DNA from: Clostridium septicum | Lineage (GTDB): Bacteria > Bacillota > Clostridia > Clostridiales > Clostridiaceae | Direction: 5' to 3' | DNA length: 64,000 nt | NCBI RefSeq assembly: GCF_003606265.1 | Contig: NZ_CP023671.1 | Span: 2,852,001-2,916,000 of the forward strand | Shown: positions 52,200 through 60,857 of the stretch, one piece after another | How positions within the stretch are numbered: position 1 is the stretch's first letter | Layout of the letters: each line of letters starts with the position of its first letter | Program-made: the position numbers and the translations under genes | Notes under the pieces: model-generated | Told to the model about the DNA's origin: nothing | Databases searched by the model: none | What the model saw: the letters and a program-made list of their open reading frames with translations, nothing else

Positions 52200-52955
52200 A
52201 TGTTAAAGCCACCTATTTGTAGGGTAGGAGGAAAATCAAAATTAAGGAAATCAATTATAGAACAAATACCAGAACATACTTGTTATATAGAAGTATTTTT
52301 TGGAGCAGGATGGGTTTACTTTGGGAAAGAGTCAAGTAAAGTTGAAGTTATAAATGATATAGATAAAGAATTAGTAAATTTATTTAGAACAATAAAGTAT
52401 CATGCTCCAGAAGTAGAAAGGTTATTAGAATATGAATTTAGTGGACGAGATATATTTGAAGAATATAAAAATTGTACATTAGAATATATGACAGAGATTC
52501 ATAGAGCTATAAAGTTTTTGTATGTAATTACACAAAGTTTTGCAGGAAAAGGGAATAATTATGGATATAGTACAACAACTAAGCCAGGACAACAAATATT
52601 TTATAAAGAAATATTATTAGAGTTAAGAGATAGACTTAAAAATACATATGTAGAGAATTTAAGTTTTGAAAAAATAATTGATAAGTATGATAGAAAACAT
52701 AGTTTTTTCTTTTGTGATCCACCTTATATTAAAACTTGTGGATATGGTAATAAATTTGGAGAAGAGGAACATAGGATATTAGCTAACAAACTTAAAGAAA
52801 TACAAGGGAAGTTTCTATTAACAATAAATGATCATCCTTTAGCTAGAGAACTATACAAAGAATTTAATATAAAAGAAGTTAAGGTAAATTATTCTATTGC
52901 TAGAGAAAATAGTGCAAGAGGGAAATATAATGAATTAATAATAACAAACTATTAA
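52200..52955 (+). CDS. Orphan DNA adenine methyltransferase (Dam/D12 class)
   Basis: A 251-aa enzyme; ATG 52200 is set by AAGGAG just upstream. Motif order fits the D12 N6-adenine family: VGGKSKLRKSII (AdoMet loop), CYIEVFFGAGWVYFGK (FxGxG), EVINDIDKELVNLFR, and catalytic FFCDPPYIKTCGYG. No restriction gene is adjacent, so it is probably a solitary methylase protecting phage DNA or altering host gene control. Its target site cannot be read. Confidence 0.9.
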   Translation: MLKPPICRVGGKSKLRKSIIEQIPEHTCYIEVFFGAGWVYFGKESSKVEVINDIDKELVNLFRTIKYHAPEVERLLEYEFSGRDIFEEYKNCTLEYMTEIHRAIKFLYVITQSFAGKGNNYGYSTTTKPGQQIFYKEILLELRDRLKNTYVENLSFEKIIDKYDRKHSFFFCDPPYIKTCGYGNKFGEEEHRILANKLKEIQGKFLLTINDHPLARELYKEFNIKEVKVNYSIARENSARGKYNELIITNY

Positions 52956-52960
52956 TAAAA

Positions 52961-52996
52961 AAAATGAACTGATAATTAATACCAGTTCATTTTTTA
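52961..52996 (+). terminator. Terminator after the methylase gene
   Basis: AAAATGAACTG pairs with CAGTTCATTTT, followed by T residues. It closes the prophage cargo. Confidence 0.85.
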
Positions 52997-53033
52997 TATA
53001 CAATATTATTTTAAGCCATAAATAATAAGTCTG

Positions 53034-53056
53034 TCGTCAAAAATTCGTCAAAAATA
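53034..53056 (+). repeat. Subterminal prophage repeat, right copy
   Basis: Exact 23-bp copy of 3981-4003, built of two TCGTCAAAAAT-like units. It lies 113 bp inside attR. Confidence 0.6.
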
Positions 53057-53168
53057 AAAAAGAACTTTAACGAATCTTGATAATTTGAAATTATAAAAAT
53101 ACTTATGAAAGCTGCGATTTAAAGGGATTTATTGAAGTTTAGAGAATTATAAAATATAATCTTTTATA

Positions 53169-53192
53169 CAAACAAGGAATCCTAAAAATATG
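53169..53192 (+). repeat. attR core (24-bp direct repeat)
   Basis: Identical to 3922-3945. The bases after it continue the original AIM24 reading frame to a stop. Confidence 0.9.
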
Positions 53193-53210
53193 CCTCAGCC
53201 TTCTAAATAG
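53169..53210 (+). pseudogene. Displaced native 3' end of the AIM24 gene
   Basis: From the att core the frame reads QTRNPKNM then PQPSK and TAG (53208-53210). This is the chromosomal end of the gene whose body lies at 3310, separated by the prophage. It has no start and is not expressed as a protein. Confidence 0.88.
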
Positions 53211-53221
53211 AAAATAAATCA

Positions 53222-53260
53222 AAAATCTAGATGTTATTTATAAATAGCATCTAGATTTTT
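53222..53260 (+). terminator. Native terminator of the AIM24 gene, stranded beyond attR
   Basis: AAAATCTAGATG pairs with CATCTAGATTTT, extended by an inner GTTATT/AATAGC stem, then T residues. In the lysogen it is 49 kb from the gene it served. Confidence 0.88.
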
Positions 53261-53373
53261 AACTTTTTTATGAATTTATATTAATATTTAAATTGTGGAT
53301 AACTTAATAGGGATTTTAAAACTAAGTATGTTTATTTAAAGAATAAAGATAAAATAAAGTACTCTTGTTTAAG

Positions 53374-53450
53374 TTTCACTTCAGTCAAGTTTCAGATATG
53401 GCACATGAGTGAAAAAATCTACTGGGAAAAGTAGCCTTGACAATTTTTTT
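53374..53450 (+). other. Candidate structured RNA upstream of the DUF488 gene
   Basis: TTTCACT (53374-53380) can pair with AGTGAAA (53408-53414), and GTCAAG (53384-53389) with CTTGAC (53436-53441). These pairings interleave, as in a pseudoknot or two alternative states. A nested CTACT/AGTAG hairpin and a terminal run of seven T residues complete it. No known RNA family was recognised. Confidence 0.35.
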
Positions 53451-53476
53451 ATAAGTATTGAAAATAAGTATATAAT
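53448..53476 (+). promoter_or_regulatory. Promoter of the DUF488 gene
   Basis: TTTATA at 53448-53453 and perfect TATAAT at 53471-53476 with 17-bp spacing; AGGAGG follows before the ATG, leaving a short leader. Confidence 0.6.
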
Positions 53477-53497
53477 AATAAAGTAGGAGGTAAGAGT

Positions 53498-54115
53498 ATG
53501 GACATATTTACTATTGGACATTCAAATTACACAGTAGAAAAACTAATAGATATGTTAAAGCATTATGATATAAATTGTGTTGTAGATATTAGAGGAACTC
53601 CATATTCTAAATATAATATCCAATTTGATAAGGAAAATATTAAATATACTTTAAATAAAGAAGGCTTTATTTATATTTATATGGCAAAGGAATTAGCAGC
53701 TAAAAGGGAAAATAAAATATCTTATAATAATGAAGGATATTCAGATTTTGAAAAAGTTGTATATGAAAATGAGTTTATTAATGGTATAAAAAGACTTAAA
53801 GATGGGTGTACAAAAGGATATAGAATAGCTTTGCTTGGAGCAATGCAAGATCCTATAAGATGTCATAGAAGTATTTTAGTTGGCAGAGCCTTGAGAAAAG
53901 AAGGATTTAATGTCAAACATATAATTGATGATTACTCTATAATATCTCAGGATAAAATAGAAAGTAATATTTTAGATAAATATTTTAATAATAGAGCTCA
54001 ATTAACTATTGATTATTTACTTGGTAATGACTTGACAGAAGAGGAAATGATAAATGAGGGGTATAGACTAGCAAATAAAGAAATAGGGTATAGAATAGAG
54101 CATTTAAAAAGTTAA
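53498..54115 (+). CDS. DUF488-family protein
   Basis: A 205-aa cytosolic protein with the DUF488 signature: IFTIGHSNYTVEKLIDML at the start, VVDIRGTPYSKYN, and QDPIRCHRSILVGRAL. Many members have a Cys before the acidic residue of the last motif; here the segment reads LLGAMQDP, so that position differs. Biochemical function of the family is unclear, though nucleic-acid repair has been suggested by context. AGGAGG precedes ATG 53498. Confidence 0.82.
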   Translation: MDIFTIGHSNYTVEKLIDMLKHYDINCVVDIRGTPYSKYNIQFDKENIKYTLNKEGFIYIYMAKELAAKRENKISYNNEGYSDFEKVVYENEFINGIKRLKDGCTKGYRIALLGAMQDPIRCHRSILVGRALRKEGFNVKHIIDDYSIISQDKIESNILDKYFNNRAQLTIDYLLGNDLTEEEMINEGYRLANKEIGYRIEHLKS

Positions 54116-54226
54116 CTTTAATTAAATTAACAAAAAGTACATACTTAATTTTTAGTGCTATGATATAATTATAACATTATTATAAATTTAAGATAAATGA
54201 ACATAAAATATAAGCGAGGGTACATT

Positions 54227-54877
54227 ATGAAAATGAAAAAATTATCATTATTAGTAGCTACATTAGCATTAACAGTAGGTTTAGCAGGATGTATGCCAGG
54301 AAGCAATGCTAAATTACCAGAGGGTGATGTAAAGGTTGCTAAGCAAGAAATTCAAGGTGTAGTAGATTTATTATTAAAATCAGCAGATTATGGAAAAGAT
54401 GAAAGTACAGTAGCTTCAATATTATTACCACAAGATTCACAATACAACATAAATGTTGTTATGGAAAAATATAAAGATGGTAAATTAGTAGATACAAAGG
54501 AAATAACTAATTATACAACTGAAAAAATAGAAAAAAACTCCATAGTACATATGATATTAAATGTTGGAAAAGCAAGTGATGGGGAAAATAGCAGATCCAT
54601 ATATTCAATAGCTGAAGTAGATAAAGAAAAGACAAAGGATGAGAAGAATCCTGAATATAAATTAACTAAAATTAATGAACATTCTTTAGATTATGATGTA
54701 AAAAGCGAAGTAGCTCAAATAGGAAAAAATTTAGATGAAGAAGTAACTTTAGCAGGATATGTTAAATTTAAAGAAGATGATACTGAAAAACCTGCTATTA
54801 ATTTAGATACATATAAAGATGAGGTTTCTAAATATAAAGAAGTCAGTATTGTAAAAATGAAAGTAACAAAGAAATAA
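54227..54877 (+). CDS. Host lipoprotein of unknown function
   Basis: A 216-aa protein; ATG 54227 begins MKMKKLSLLVATLALTVGLA followed by the lipobox cysteine (LAGC). An upstream in-frame ATG would spoil the signal peptide. The mature part is mixed alpha-beta and Lys/Asp-rich, presumably anchored on the outer face of the membrane. No domain recognised. Confidence 0.75.
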   Translation: MKMKKLSLLVATLALTVGLAGCMPGSNAKLPEGDVKVAKQEIQGVVDLLLKSADYGKDESTVASILLPQDSQYNINVVMEKYKDGKLVDTKEITNYTTEKIEKNSIVHMILNVGKASDGENSRSIYSIAEVDKEKTKDEKNPEYKLTKINEHSLDYDVKSEVAQIGKNLDEEVTLAGYVKFKEDDTEKPAINLDTYKDEVSKYKEVSIVKMKVTKK

Positions 54878-54881
54878 GATG

Positions 54882-54917
54882 AAAATAGAGATTTGTAATT
54901 CAAATCTCTATTTTTAT
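54882..54917 (+). terminator. Terminator after the lipoprotein gene
   Basis: AAAATAGAGATTTG pairs perfectly with CAAATCTCTATTTT around TAATT, followed by T residues. Confidence 0.9.
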
Positions 54918-55071
54918 TTTAATATAAGAATTAAAATATATTATTGAAATAGAGGACTAAATAATATACAATTTTAAAATGAGGAAATATGATGTGAAAG
55001 CAAATACTGCTATTTATAGAGAACTAAAGCTTTCTCAGCATCTTTTTAAACAGATGGAGGAGTGAACAAAC

Positions 55072-55728
55072 GTGAGATTAAGAAAAAAGCCATGGGCTAG
55101 ACCAGAATTAGAAAGCTGTCCTTTTTTTATAATAAATCCAAGTGAAAATAGAGGAAAGTGGAAAGAAATATTTGGGAATAACAAACCTATATACTTAGAA
55201 TTAGGTTGTGGGAAAGGAACATTTATAGCTGTTCATGGATCTGAAAATAAAGATATAAATTATATAGCAATAGATATAAAAGATGAGGTTTTAGTATTAG
55301 CTAAAAGAAATATAGAAAAGGCTTATAGCGAAAAAAATGAAGAATTAGATAATATAAAATTAATGGCTCAAGAAATATTAATAATAGATAAAATATTAGA
55401 TAGTAAAGATGAGATAAGTAGAATATATATTAATTTCTGTAATCCGTGGCCAAAAGATAGACATAAGAAGAGAAGATTAACACATACTAGACAATTAGAG
55501 CATTATAAAACTTTCTTAAAGGATAATGGAGAAATTTATTTTAAAACTGATGATGATGAGTTATTCGATGAATCATTAGAATATTTTAAGGAATCCGGAT
55601 TTAATATAGAATATATAACATATGATTTACATAATAGTGATTTTGAAGGTAATGTAGAAACAGAACATGAAAAGATGTTTACTGAAATGGGAATAAAAAC
55701 TAAATTTTTAATTGCAAAGTTAGCTTAG
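55072..55728 (+). CDS. trmB: tRNA (guanine-N7-)-methyltransferase
   Basis: A 218-aa AdoMet-dependent enzyme that methylates G46 of tRNAs. Motifs: [16 protein letters not shown] (AdoMet loop), [30 protein letters not shown] (the TrmB PWPKxRHxKRR signature) and [17 protein letters not shown]. Starts at GTG 55072... the codon is GTG (encoded Met) with GGAGGAG upstream. Length is typical. Confidence 0.94.
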   Translation: MRLRKKPWARPELESCPFFIINPSENRGKWKEIFGNNKPIYLELGCGKGTFIAVHGSENKDINYIAIDIKDEVLVLAKRNIEKAYSEKNEELDNIKLMAQEILIIDKILDSKDEISRIYINFCNPWPKDRHKKRRLTHTRQLEHYKTFLKDNGEIYFKTDDDELFDESLEYFKESGFNIEYITYDLHNSDFEGNVETEHEKMFTEMGIKTKFLIAKLA

Positions 55729-55735
55729 TAAAAAG

Positions 55736-55776
55736 TAGGATATATGAATAAGTAATAAGCTTACCCATATATCCTA
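55736..55776 (-). terminator. Terminator between convergent trmB and ZIP genes
   Basis: TAGGATATATG pairs perfectly with CATATATCCTA. Read on the minus strand it is followed by TTTTT, so it mainly serves the ZIP gene. Confidence 0.75.
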
Positions 55777-55781
55777 TAACT

Positions 55782-56558
55782 TTAATTAAAAAGAACATGA
55801 CTTAAAGGAATTATACATATTCCTAAAAATATAGAAAATATATATAACTTATCGTAGCCATATTTTCTAGCAGTAGGTATTAATTCTTCGAAAGAAATAT
55901 ATAACATTATTCCTGAAACTATAGCAAAAATTATTGCAAGTATTATTTCGTTTATAAAAGGTCTTAAGAATAATAATGCAAGTAATGCACCTATAGGTTC
56001 TGCAAGTCCTGAAACAAAAGTATATTTAAATGCTTTCAATTTACTACCAGTGGAATAATATATTGGCATTGCAATGGAAATACCTTCAGGTATATTATGA
56101 AGTGCTATAGCAAGGGCTATAGTAATTCCAAGAGTAGTATTCTCATATCCAGAAACAAAGGTTGCTACACCTTCAGGGAAATTATGTATCATTAAAGCAA
56201 TCATTGAAACAAACCCAACTCTGTAAAGTTTATTTCCACGCTGACTAGCAATTAAACGAGGTTCTTCAGGAATAAACATATCTATAAGCATAGCTATAAA
56301 TGCACCTATAACTAAAAATAATATTGTATAGCAAATTCCTTTTAAATTCCCTTGAGATTTTCTTAATGTTTCTTCAGCAGTAGAAAATAGATCTGTAAAA
56401 GAAACAGAAATCATAACTCCAGCGGAAAAGGCTAAGGAAAAGCATATAAGTTTTTTATTTTTTGATTTTGAAAAAAATACTATAAAAGCTCCTATAACAG
56501 TTGACATACCAGCAAGTGAAGATAAAATTAATGGCATTAAGCAGTGATTACTAAACAT
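55782..56558 (-). CDS. ZIP-family metal transporter
   Basis: A 258-aa membrane protein with eight predicted helices. The family signature is visible in helices IV and V: IHNFPEGVATFVSG and IALHNIPEGISIAMPIYYS, which carry the metal-binding His, Asn and Glu residues. It imports zinc or another divalent metal (ZupT/GufA-like). GGAG on the minus strand precedes the ATG. It is a single-gene unit, convergent to trmB. Confidence 0.93.
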   Translation of the reverse strand: MFSNHCLMPLILSSLAGMSTVIGAFIVFFSKSKNKKLICFSLAFSAGVMISVSFTDLFSTAEETLRKSQGNLKGICYTILFLVIGAFIAMLIDMFIPEEPRLIASQRGNKLYRVGFVSMIALMIHNFPEGVATFVSGYENTTLGITIALAIALHNIPEGISIAMPIYYSTGSKLKAFKYTFVSGLAEPIGALLALLFLRPFINEIILAIIFAIVSGIMLYISFEELIPTARKYGYDKLYIFSIFLGICIIPLSHVLFN

Positions 56559-56787
56559 AATATTACTCCTTTAATAAATAAAATTAAGAGTAATGTAATT
56601 TTAAATATACTCTATAAGTAAATATATTATTAAGATTAAAATAGTATGCGAAAACTTAGATTTAAAATATATTTATAATATGAAAACATAAATCAATAAA
56701 ATAATTATTTTATTAATGATAAGTATAGTACTTTAATATATTGTATATTATAAATTTAAGAAGTTTTTAATGAGGAGGATAGGGAAG

Positions 56788-57609
56788 ATGAATTTCAAGT
56801 TGGAAGAAAAATTATCTATGCTTCCATTAATGTGGAGAATTACAAGATATAATTTATTTAGTGATAAAAATGTGAGATTTAGAGATGTAAAATATGGGAA
56901 AAATAAGAGACAGTATTATAGAGTATTTGAAGGAAATGATAATGAAAAACCACTAATATATTTTATACATGGAGGCGGATGGTGGCATGGAAGCCCTAAA
57001 ATGTGTACATGCATAGGAAAATATTTTAATAAACTTGGATATACAGTAGTTTTGCCATCATATAGATTGGTACCTATATATAAATATCCAACTCAAATAG
57101 AAGATGTATTTACGGCCTTTTCTCATTATATAGAAGATAAAAATTTTAAAAGGGGAATAATAATTATGGGGTTTTCAGCAGGAGGAGAACTTGCGGCTAA
57201 TTTGTTATTTAATAAAAAAATCCATGAGAAATATAATATAGATAATAAGATATTTAAAAAAATGGTTTCAATATCAGGAGTTTTAGATTTCAATAAATGT
57301 ACATCTAGACATGCTAAAACATTAATAGAAAATTATTTAGGTAAAAATGAGAGTTTTAATGGAAAAAACCCAGTAGATTTAATTAGTTACAAGTCACATA
57401 TTTCAGTTTTATGCATTCATGGAGATAGAGATCCGTTAATTAATACGGATAATTCTTTTAGTTTTGTAGATAAAATAAATAAATTACAAGGTTATGGAAA
57501 AGTTATTTTAATAAAGGGAAAACATCATTCAGATATGACAGGGTTATTATTAGGAAAAGGAGAGAAAGATTCTAATGTAGTATTAGAATTTATAAAGACA
57601 GATGAATAA
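56788..57609 (+). CDS. Alpha/beta hydrolase (acetyl-esterase/lipase-like)
   Basis: A 273-aa cytosolic hydrolase. ATG 56788 is chosen since AGGAGG at 56773-56778 lies nine bases upstream. The oxyanion motif YFIHGGGWWHGS, nucleophile elbow MGFSAGGELAA (Ser), Asp in IHGDRDPLINT and His in GKHHSDMTG form the hormone-sensitive-lipase type triad. The gene overlaps the following acyltransferase by eight bases, suggesting joint action on an acylated glycan or lipid. Substrate unknown. Confidence 0.88.
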   Translation: MNFKLEEKLSMLPLMWRITRYNLFSDKNVRFRDVKYGKNKRQYYRVFEGNDNEKPLIYFIHGGGWWHGSPKMCTCIGKYFNKLGYTVVLPSYRLVPIYKYPTQIEDVFTAFSHYIEDKNFKRGIIIMGFSAGGELAANLLFNKKIHEKYNIDNKIFKKMVSISGVLDFNKCTSRHAKTLIENYLGKNESFNGKNPVDLISYKSHISVLCIHGDRDPLINTDNSFSFVDKINKLQGYGKVILIKGKHHSDMTGLLLGKGEKDSNVVLEFIKTDE

Positions 57610-58630
57610 ATTAACAAACAGGAATTATTTATTAGATAATTTAAAAGTGCTACTAATGTTCTGTGTCGTATTTGGTCATGTTATTGAATACTATATAAAT
57701 CAAAGTAATATATTAAAAGGAATTTATATATTTATTTATATATTTCATATGCCACTTTTTATTTTTATATCAGGATATTTTTCTAAGAATGTAGAAAAGA
57801 TAAGTAAGGGAGCTATTAAAGGTTTACTTTTACCATATTTAATTTTTGATATGATATGGTATATGGTAGTATATATTGGAACTGGTGAATTTATGTTTTC
57901 GGTATTATATCCAGGGTGGACATTATGGTATTTATTAAGTTTATTTTTTTGGAGAATAAGTTTAAAATATCTAATAAAAATAAAGTATATACTTCCAATT
58001 AGTTTTATATGCGGACTTTTAATAGGAATGTTACCAAGTGGTTCCTCTGTTTTAGCAATTTCCCGAACAATAACATTTTTACCATTTTTCCTATTAGGAT
58101 ACTATACAAAGGAAAAAGACTTTATGGAAATCCAAAAAAGCAATAAGTTAATATCCGTTATTGTTATAATATTATTTGCATATGGAGCCTTCTATATATC
58201 AAAAAACAATTTAATAGATTATAGATTCTTATATAATTCTAGTACATATTATGAATCAGGTTTAACAGTCTTTCAAGGTATGTTTTTTAGAGTATTGTTA
58301 TACATTGGAGCTATTATTTTTAGTATATGTACAATAAATTTAACACCAAAAGTAAAAGTTATATATTCATATATAGGAAAAGCAACTATGAATATATATG
58401 TATTTCATATATATTTAGTATTATTAGTATATTTCTTTATACCTAAATGGAATTTAGATTATATTAGAAATACTTTATTACTTTTAAGTCCTTTTTTAAT
58501 AATATATATATTGGCAAAGAAGCCAGTTACTAAAGTTTATGATAGTATATTTTATCCAGTTAATAAAGGAATACATCACGGAAGAAAATCATTTAAAAAG
58601 TGTAAGGATTTTAAGTATAAGAGATTTTAG
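57602..58630 (+). CDS. Membrane acyltransferase (Acyltransferase 3 family)
   Basis: A 342-aa protein with about ten transmembrane helices. The N-terminal motif RNYLLDNLKVLLMFCVVFGH contains the family His, and HMPLFIFISGYFSKN follows. These enzymes O-acetylate or otherwise acylate surface sugars at the membrane. It starts within the end of the esterase gene; an esterase and an acyltransferase in one operon may set the acylation state of an envelope polymer. Confidence 0.9.
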   Translation: MNKLTNRNYLLDNLKVLLMFCVVFGHVIEYYINQSNILKGIYIFIYIFHMPLFIFISGYFSKNVEKISKGAIKGLLLPYLIFDMIWYMVVYIGTGEFMFSVLYPGWTLWYLLSLFFWRISLKYLIKIKYILPISFICGLLIGMLPSGSSVLAISRTITFLPFFLLGYYTKEKDFMEIQKSNKLISVIVIILFAYGAFYISKNNLIDYRFLYNSSTYYESGLTVFQGMFFRVLLYIGAIIFSICTINLTPKVKVIYSYIGKATMNIYVFHIYLVLLVYFFIPKWNLDYIRNTLLLLSPFLIIYILAKKPVTKVYDSIFYPVNKGIHHGRKSFKKCKDFKYKRF

Positions 58631-58815
58631 TGTAAACTAAGCTCTCTTTTTAATTTTTAGGACTTTATATTATATAGATTAATAGTAATTTAAAGTTAAG
58701 TTCCCTAAAGGAAAATAAAGTGGTTTAATGTAATTTATCTTTAAACAAAAATTAAAGAGGTGCTTTGGAAAAAATAATAATTTTATAGTAACTTAAGAAA
58801 TTTTTGGTTAATATA

Positions 58816-58855
58816 TTTACAATGGAGTAAAATTAGTATATACTTATGTATATAC
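58816..58855 (+). promoter_or_regulatory. Promoter with overlapping operator before the ECF-like gene
   Basis: TTTACA at 58816-58821 and TATACT at 58839-58844 are spaced 17 bp. GTATATAC occurs at 58836-58843 and 58848-58855, four bases apart, forming a dyad that covers the -10 box. This layout indicates repression by a dimeric regulator. Confidence 0.75.
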
Positions 58856-58875
58856 ATTAAGGGGGCTTTTAAAAT

Positions 58876-59418
58876 ATGAGAACTTCAATAAAAGTAAAGG
58901 AGATGGTTATTGCAGCACTTTTAGTGGCATTAGCAATAATAATTCCTATACAATTTGGTTTTTTAAAGATTATAGTAGGACCATTTACAGCAACTGTGGC
59001 ATCACATGTACCTATGTTTATAGCAATGTTGATTTCACCAATTACTGCAATAATTGTAGGAGTAGGTTCTGGTATTGGATTTTTATTATCAGGAATGCCT
59101 ATGCATGTAGTACTTAGAGCATTTACACATATTATAGTAGGATTTGTTGGGGCAAAGATAATCCTAAAGAAAAGAAACTTTAAACAAGCTATAATAGTAA
59201 CAGCTCCAATACATGGAATATTAGAAGGGTTAGCGGTAATTCCTTTTGGATTTAACATGTATCAAGTTATAATAGTTACAGTTATTGGAACAATGATACA
59301 TCATTTTATAGATGGAAGTTTATCATTTGTGTTAGCTAATTCTTTAGCTAAAGTAAGAAAAAAAGATATATATACTACGTTTAATGATAAGATGTCAATA
59401 GATAATATTGTAGTATAA
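58876..59418 (+). CDS. ECF transporter S component-like membrane protein
   Basis: A 180-aa protein with five or six hydrophobic helices, beginning MRTSIKVKEMVIAALLVALA. The short size, the ALLVAL-type first helix and the IGFLLSGMPMHVVLRAF loop resemble substrate-binding S components of vitamin ECF transporters, closest in feel to NiaX-type (niacin), but the ligand cannot be assigned. It would need shared EcfA/T subunits encoded elsewhere. AAGGGGG is upstream of ATG 58876. Controlled by the overlapping operator described separately. Confidence 0.72.
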   Translation: MRTSIKVKEMVIAALLVALAIIIPIQFGFLKIIVGPFTATVASHVPMFIAMLISPITAIIVGVGSGIGFLLSGMPMHVVLRAFTHIIVGFVGAKIILKKRNFKQAIIVTAPIHGILEGLAVIPFGFNMYQVIIVTVIGTMIHHFIDGSLSFVLANSLAKVRKKDIYTTFNDKMSIDNIVV

Positions 59419-59421
59419 ATA

Positions 59422-59456
59422 AAAAGCATTGAGTTTAAATAGCTCAATGCTTTTTA
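59422..59456 (+). terminator. Terminator after the ECF-like gene
   Basis: AAAAGCATTGAG pairs perfectly with CTCAATGCTTTT, followed by T residues. Confidence 0.92.
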
Positions 59457-59481
59457 TTTATTAGTTAAGATATTAACTTAA

Positions 59482-59510
59482 TTGACATTAATTTATAATG
59501 ATGACATAAT
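59482..59510 (+). promoter_or_regulatory. Promoter of glpP
   Basis: TTGACA at 59482-59487 and CATAAT at 59505-59510 with 17-bp spacing; the start codon lies 38 bp downstream. Confidence 0.78.
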
Positions 59511-59548
59511 TATAATGATTGAAATAAAGGGGTACAAGAGGTATAAAT

Positions 59549-60106
59549 ATGAAGATAAAAGAGCTATTGGAAGAAAATCCTGTTATAGCAGCTGTTAAAG
59601 ATCTCAAAGCTTTAGAAGTGGCTTTAAACTCTGAATCAGAAGTTATATTTGTGTTATTTGGGGACTTACTTAATATAAAAGAAATAAGTGAAAAAATTGC
59701 AGAGAAAAATAAAATAGGTATAGTTCATGTAGATTTAATTGAAGGTATAAATAATAAAGAAGTGGCTATTAAATTTTTAAAGAAAGAGACAAGTTTTAAA
59801 GGTATTATAAGTACAAAATCACAAGTTGTTAAAGCAGCAAAAAATAATGGTTTTATAGCAATTCAAAGAGTATTTGTTTTTGATACTCTTTCATTAAATA
59901 ATGCTAAAAAACATTTAATGGATGAATGTGATGCTATAGAAGTGTTGCCAGGCACAATTCCTAAAGTTATTAAAAAACTTGCAATGGAAGCTTCGAAACC
60001 TATTGTATCAGGTGGCCTTATAGATACAAAAAAAGAAATAATCACTGCATTAAATTCAGGGGCTACTTGTGTATCTACAACTAAAAAGGAAATTTGGAAT
60101 ATGTAA
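59549..60106 (+). CDS. glpP: Glycerol-3-phosphate responsive antiterminator
   Basis: A 185-aa TIM-barrel-like protein. NPVIAAVKDLKALEVALNSE, FVLFGDLLNI, IGIVHVDLIEGI, GIISTKSQVVKAA and VLPGTIPKVIKK plus PIVSGGLIDTKKE match GlpP. In Bacillus it binds glycerol-3-phosphate and the leader of glp mRNAs to prevent termination. No glp catabolic gene is adjacent; mgsA follows after 65 bp, tying it to triose metabolism. Confidence 0.92.
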   Translation: MKIKELLEENPVIAAVKDLKALEVALNSESEVIFVLFGDLLNIKEISEKIAEKNKIGIVHVDLIEGINNKEVAIKFLKKETSFKGIISTKSQVVKAAKNNGFIAIQRVFVFDTLSLNNAKKHLMDECDAIEVLPGTIPKVIKKLAMEASKPIVSGGLIDTKKEIITALNSGATCVSTTKKEIWNM

Positions 60107-60171
60107 ACTAAAGATAGTATATAAATTTATTTATATGACTAAAGGTTAATTTATTTTGGAGGATGGTAGAA

Positions 60172-60540
60172 ATGAATATTGCTATTATTGCACATGATGA
60201 AAAAAAAGAAGAAATGATTGAGTTTGTTAAAAAATATAAAGATGTGTTTGTAAAACATAATATTTTTGCGACAGGCACAACAGGAGGTCTTATAGAAAAG
60301 CATATAGGATTAAATGTATGTAGATATTTATCAGGACCATTAGGAGGAGATCAACAAATAGGAGCTAAAATAGCAGTTGGAGAAATAGATATAGTTATAT
60401 TTTTTAGAGATCCATTAACAGCGCAACCACATGAACCAGATGTGACAGCATTAATAAGATTATGTGATGTCCATAACACACCTGTAGCAACAAATTTTGG
60501 GGCTGCTGAAGTATTTTTAAAGGCTATAACTAGTAGATAG
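60172..60540 (+). CDS. mgsA: Methylglyoxal synthase
   Basis: A 122-aa enzyme converting dihydroxyacetone phosphate to methylglyoxal and phosphate. ATG 60172 is preferred since GGAGG ends ten bases before it. Visible motifs: [45 protein letters not shown], the catalytic Asp in [15 protein letters not shown], and [16 protein letters not shown]. It bypasses lower glycolysis when phosphate is short. Confidence 0.96.
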   Translation: MNIAIIAHDEKKEEMIEFVKKYKDVFVKHNIFATGTTGGLIEKHIGLNVCRYLSGPLGGDQQIGAKIAVGEIDIVIFFRDPLTAQPHEPDVTALIRLCDVHNTPVATNFGAAEVFLKAITSR

Positions 60541-60857
60541 AGTGAGCTTTATTTATTATATTTAATTAAAAGGTTTTCAATAATATGTAATAGTTTAAAT
60601 AATTTATATATTAAAAATAAATATTGATACTATTAAGGAGAGAATATTCAGTAAATATATAGACAAATTAATTGGCAAATGTTAGAATGTTGTTGTAACA
60701 TATTTAGTGTGCTAAGAGGAATAAAATCAAGCAAAATTAAATTTATATTTTGCTTGATTTTTTGTTTTATAGAATAATGTATTAAAGGTAAGGTAAAGTA
60801 TCATAAAGTGTTATATGTGAATAATATAGTACATAAGCTATTTTAAAAGGGAAAAAA
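60541..60857. other. Non-coding stretch after mgsA
   Basis: No gene is supported. It contains an AAGGAG motif near 60636 without a usable start codon and a strong terminator at 60724-60765. A small RNA ending at this terminator is possible but unproven. Confidence 0.5.
60724..60765 (+). terminator. Intrinsic terminator downstream of mgsA
   Basis: AAATCAAGCAAAAT at 60724-60737 pairs perfectly with ATTTTGCTTGATTT at 60747-60760, followed by TTT. Confidence 0.9.

Larger units (their letters stand above)
3922..53192. mobile_element. Complete temperate siphovirus-type prophage (about 49.2 kb)
   Basis: Bounded by the 24-bp att repeat, the element carries every module expected of an SPP1/HK97-like temperate phage: integrase, lysogeny switch, recombination and replication, terminase to tail, lysis, then accessory cargo. 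Integration is in the 3' end of the AIM24 gene rather than a tRNA. Two features suggest limits on function: the excisionase-like gene at 6532-6769 is broken, and an IS256 element has inserted at 49592. All structural genes appear intact once the tape measure intron is removed. Confidence 0.95.

Noticed and set aside
53438..53466. TTGACA at 53438 as the -35 box of the DUF488 promoter
   Set aside because: At 17-bp spacing it meets GAAAAT, a poor -10; TATAAT at 53471 fits TTTATA at 53448 better.
58869..59258. A 129-codon open frame on the minus strand
   Set aside because: It lies entirely opposite the ECF-like gene, has no RBS and is a by-product of that gene's hydrophobic codon bias.
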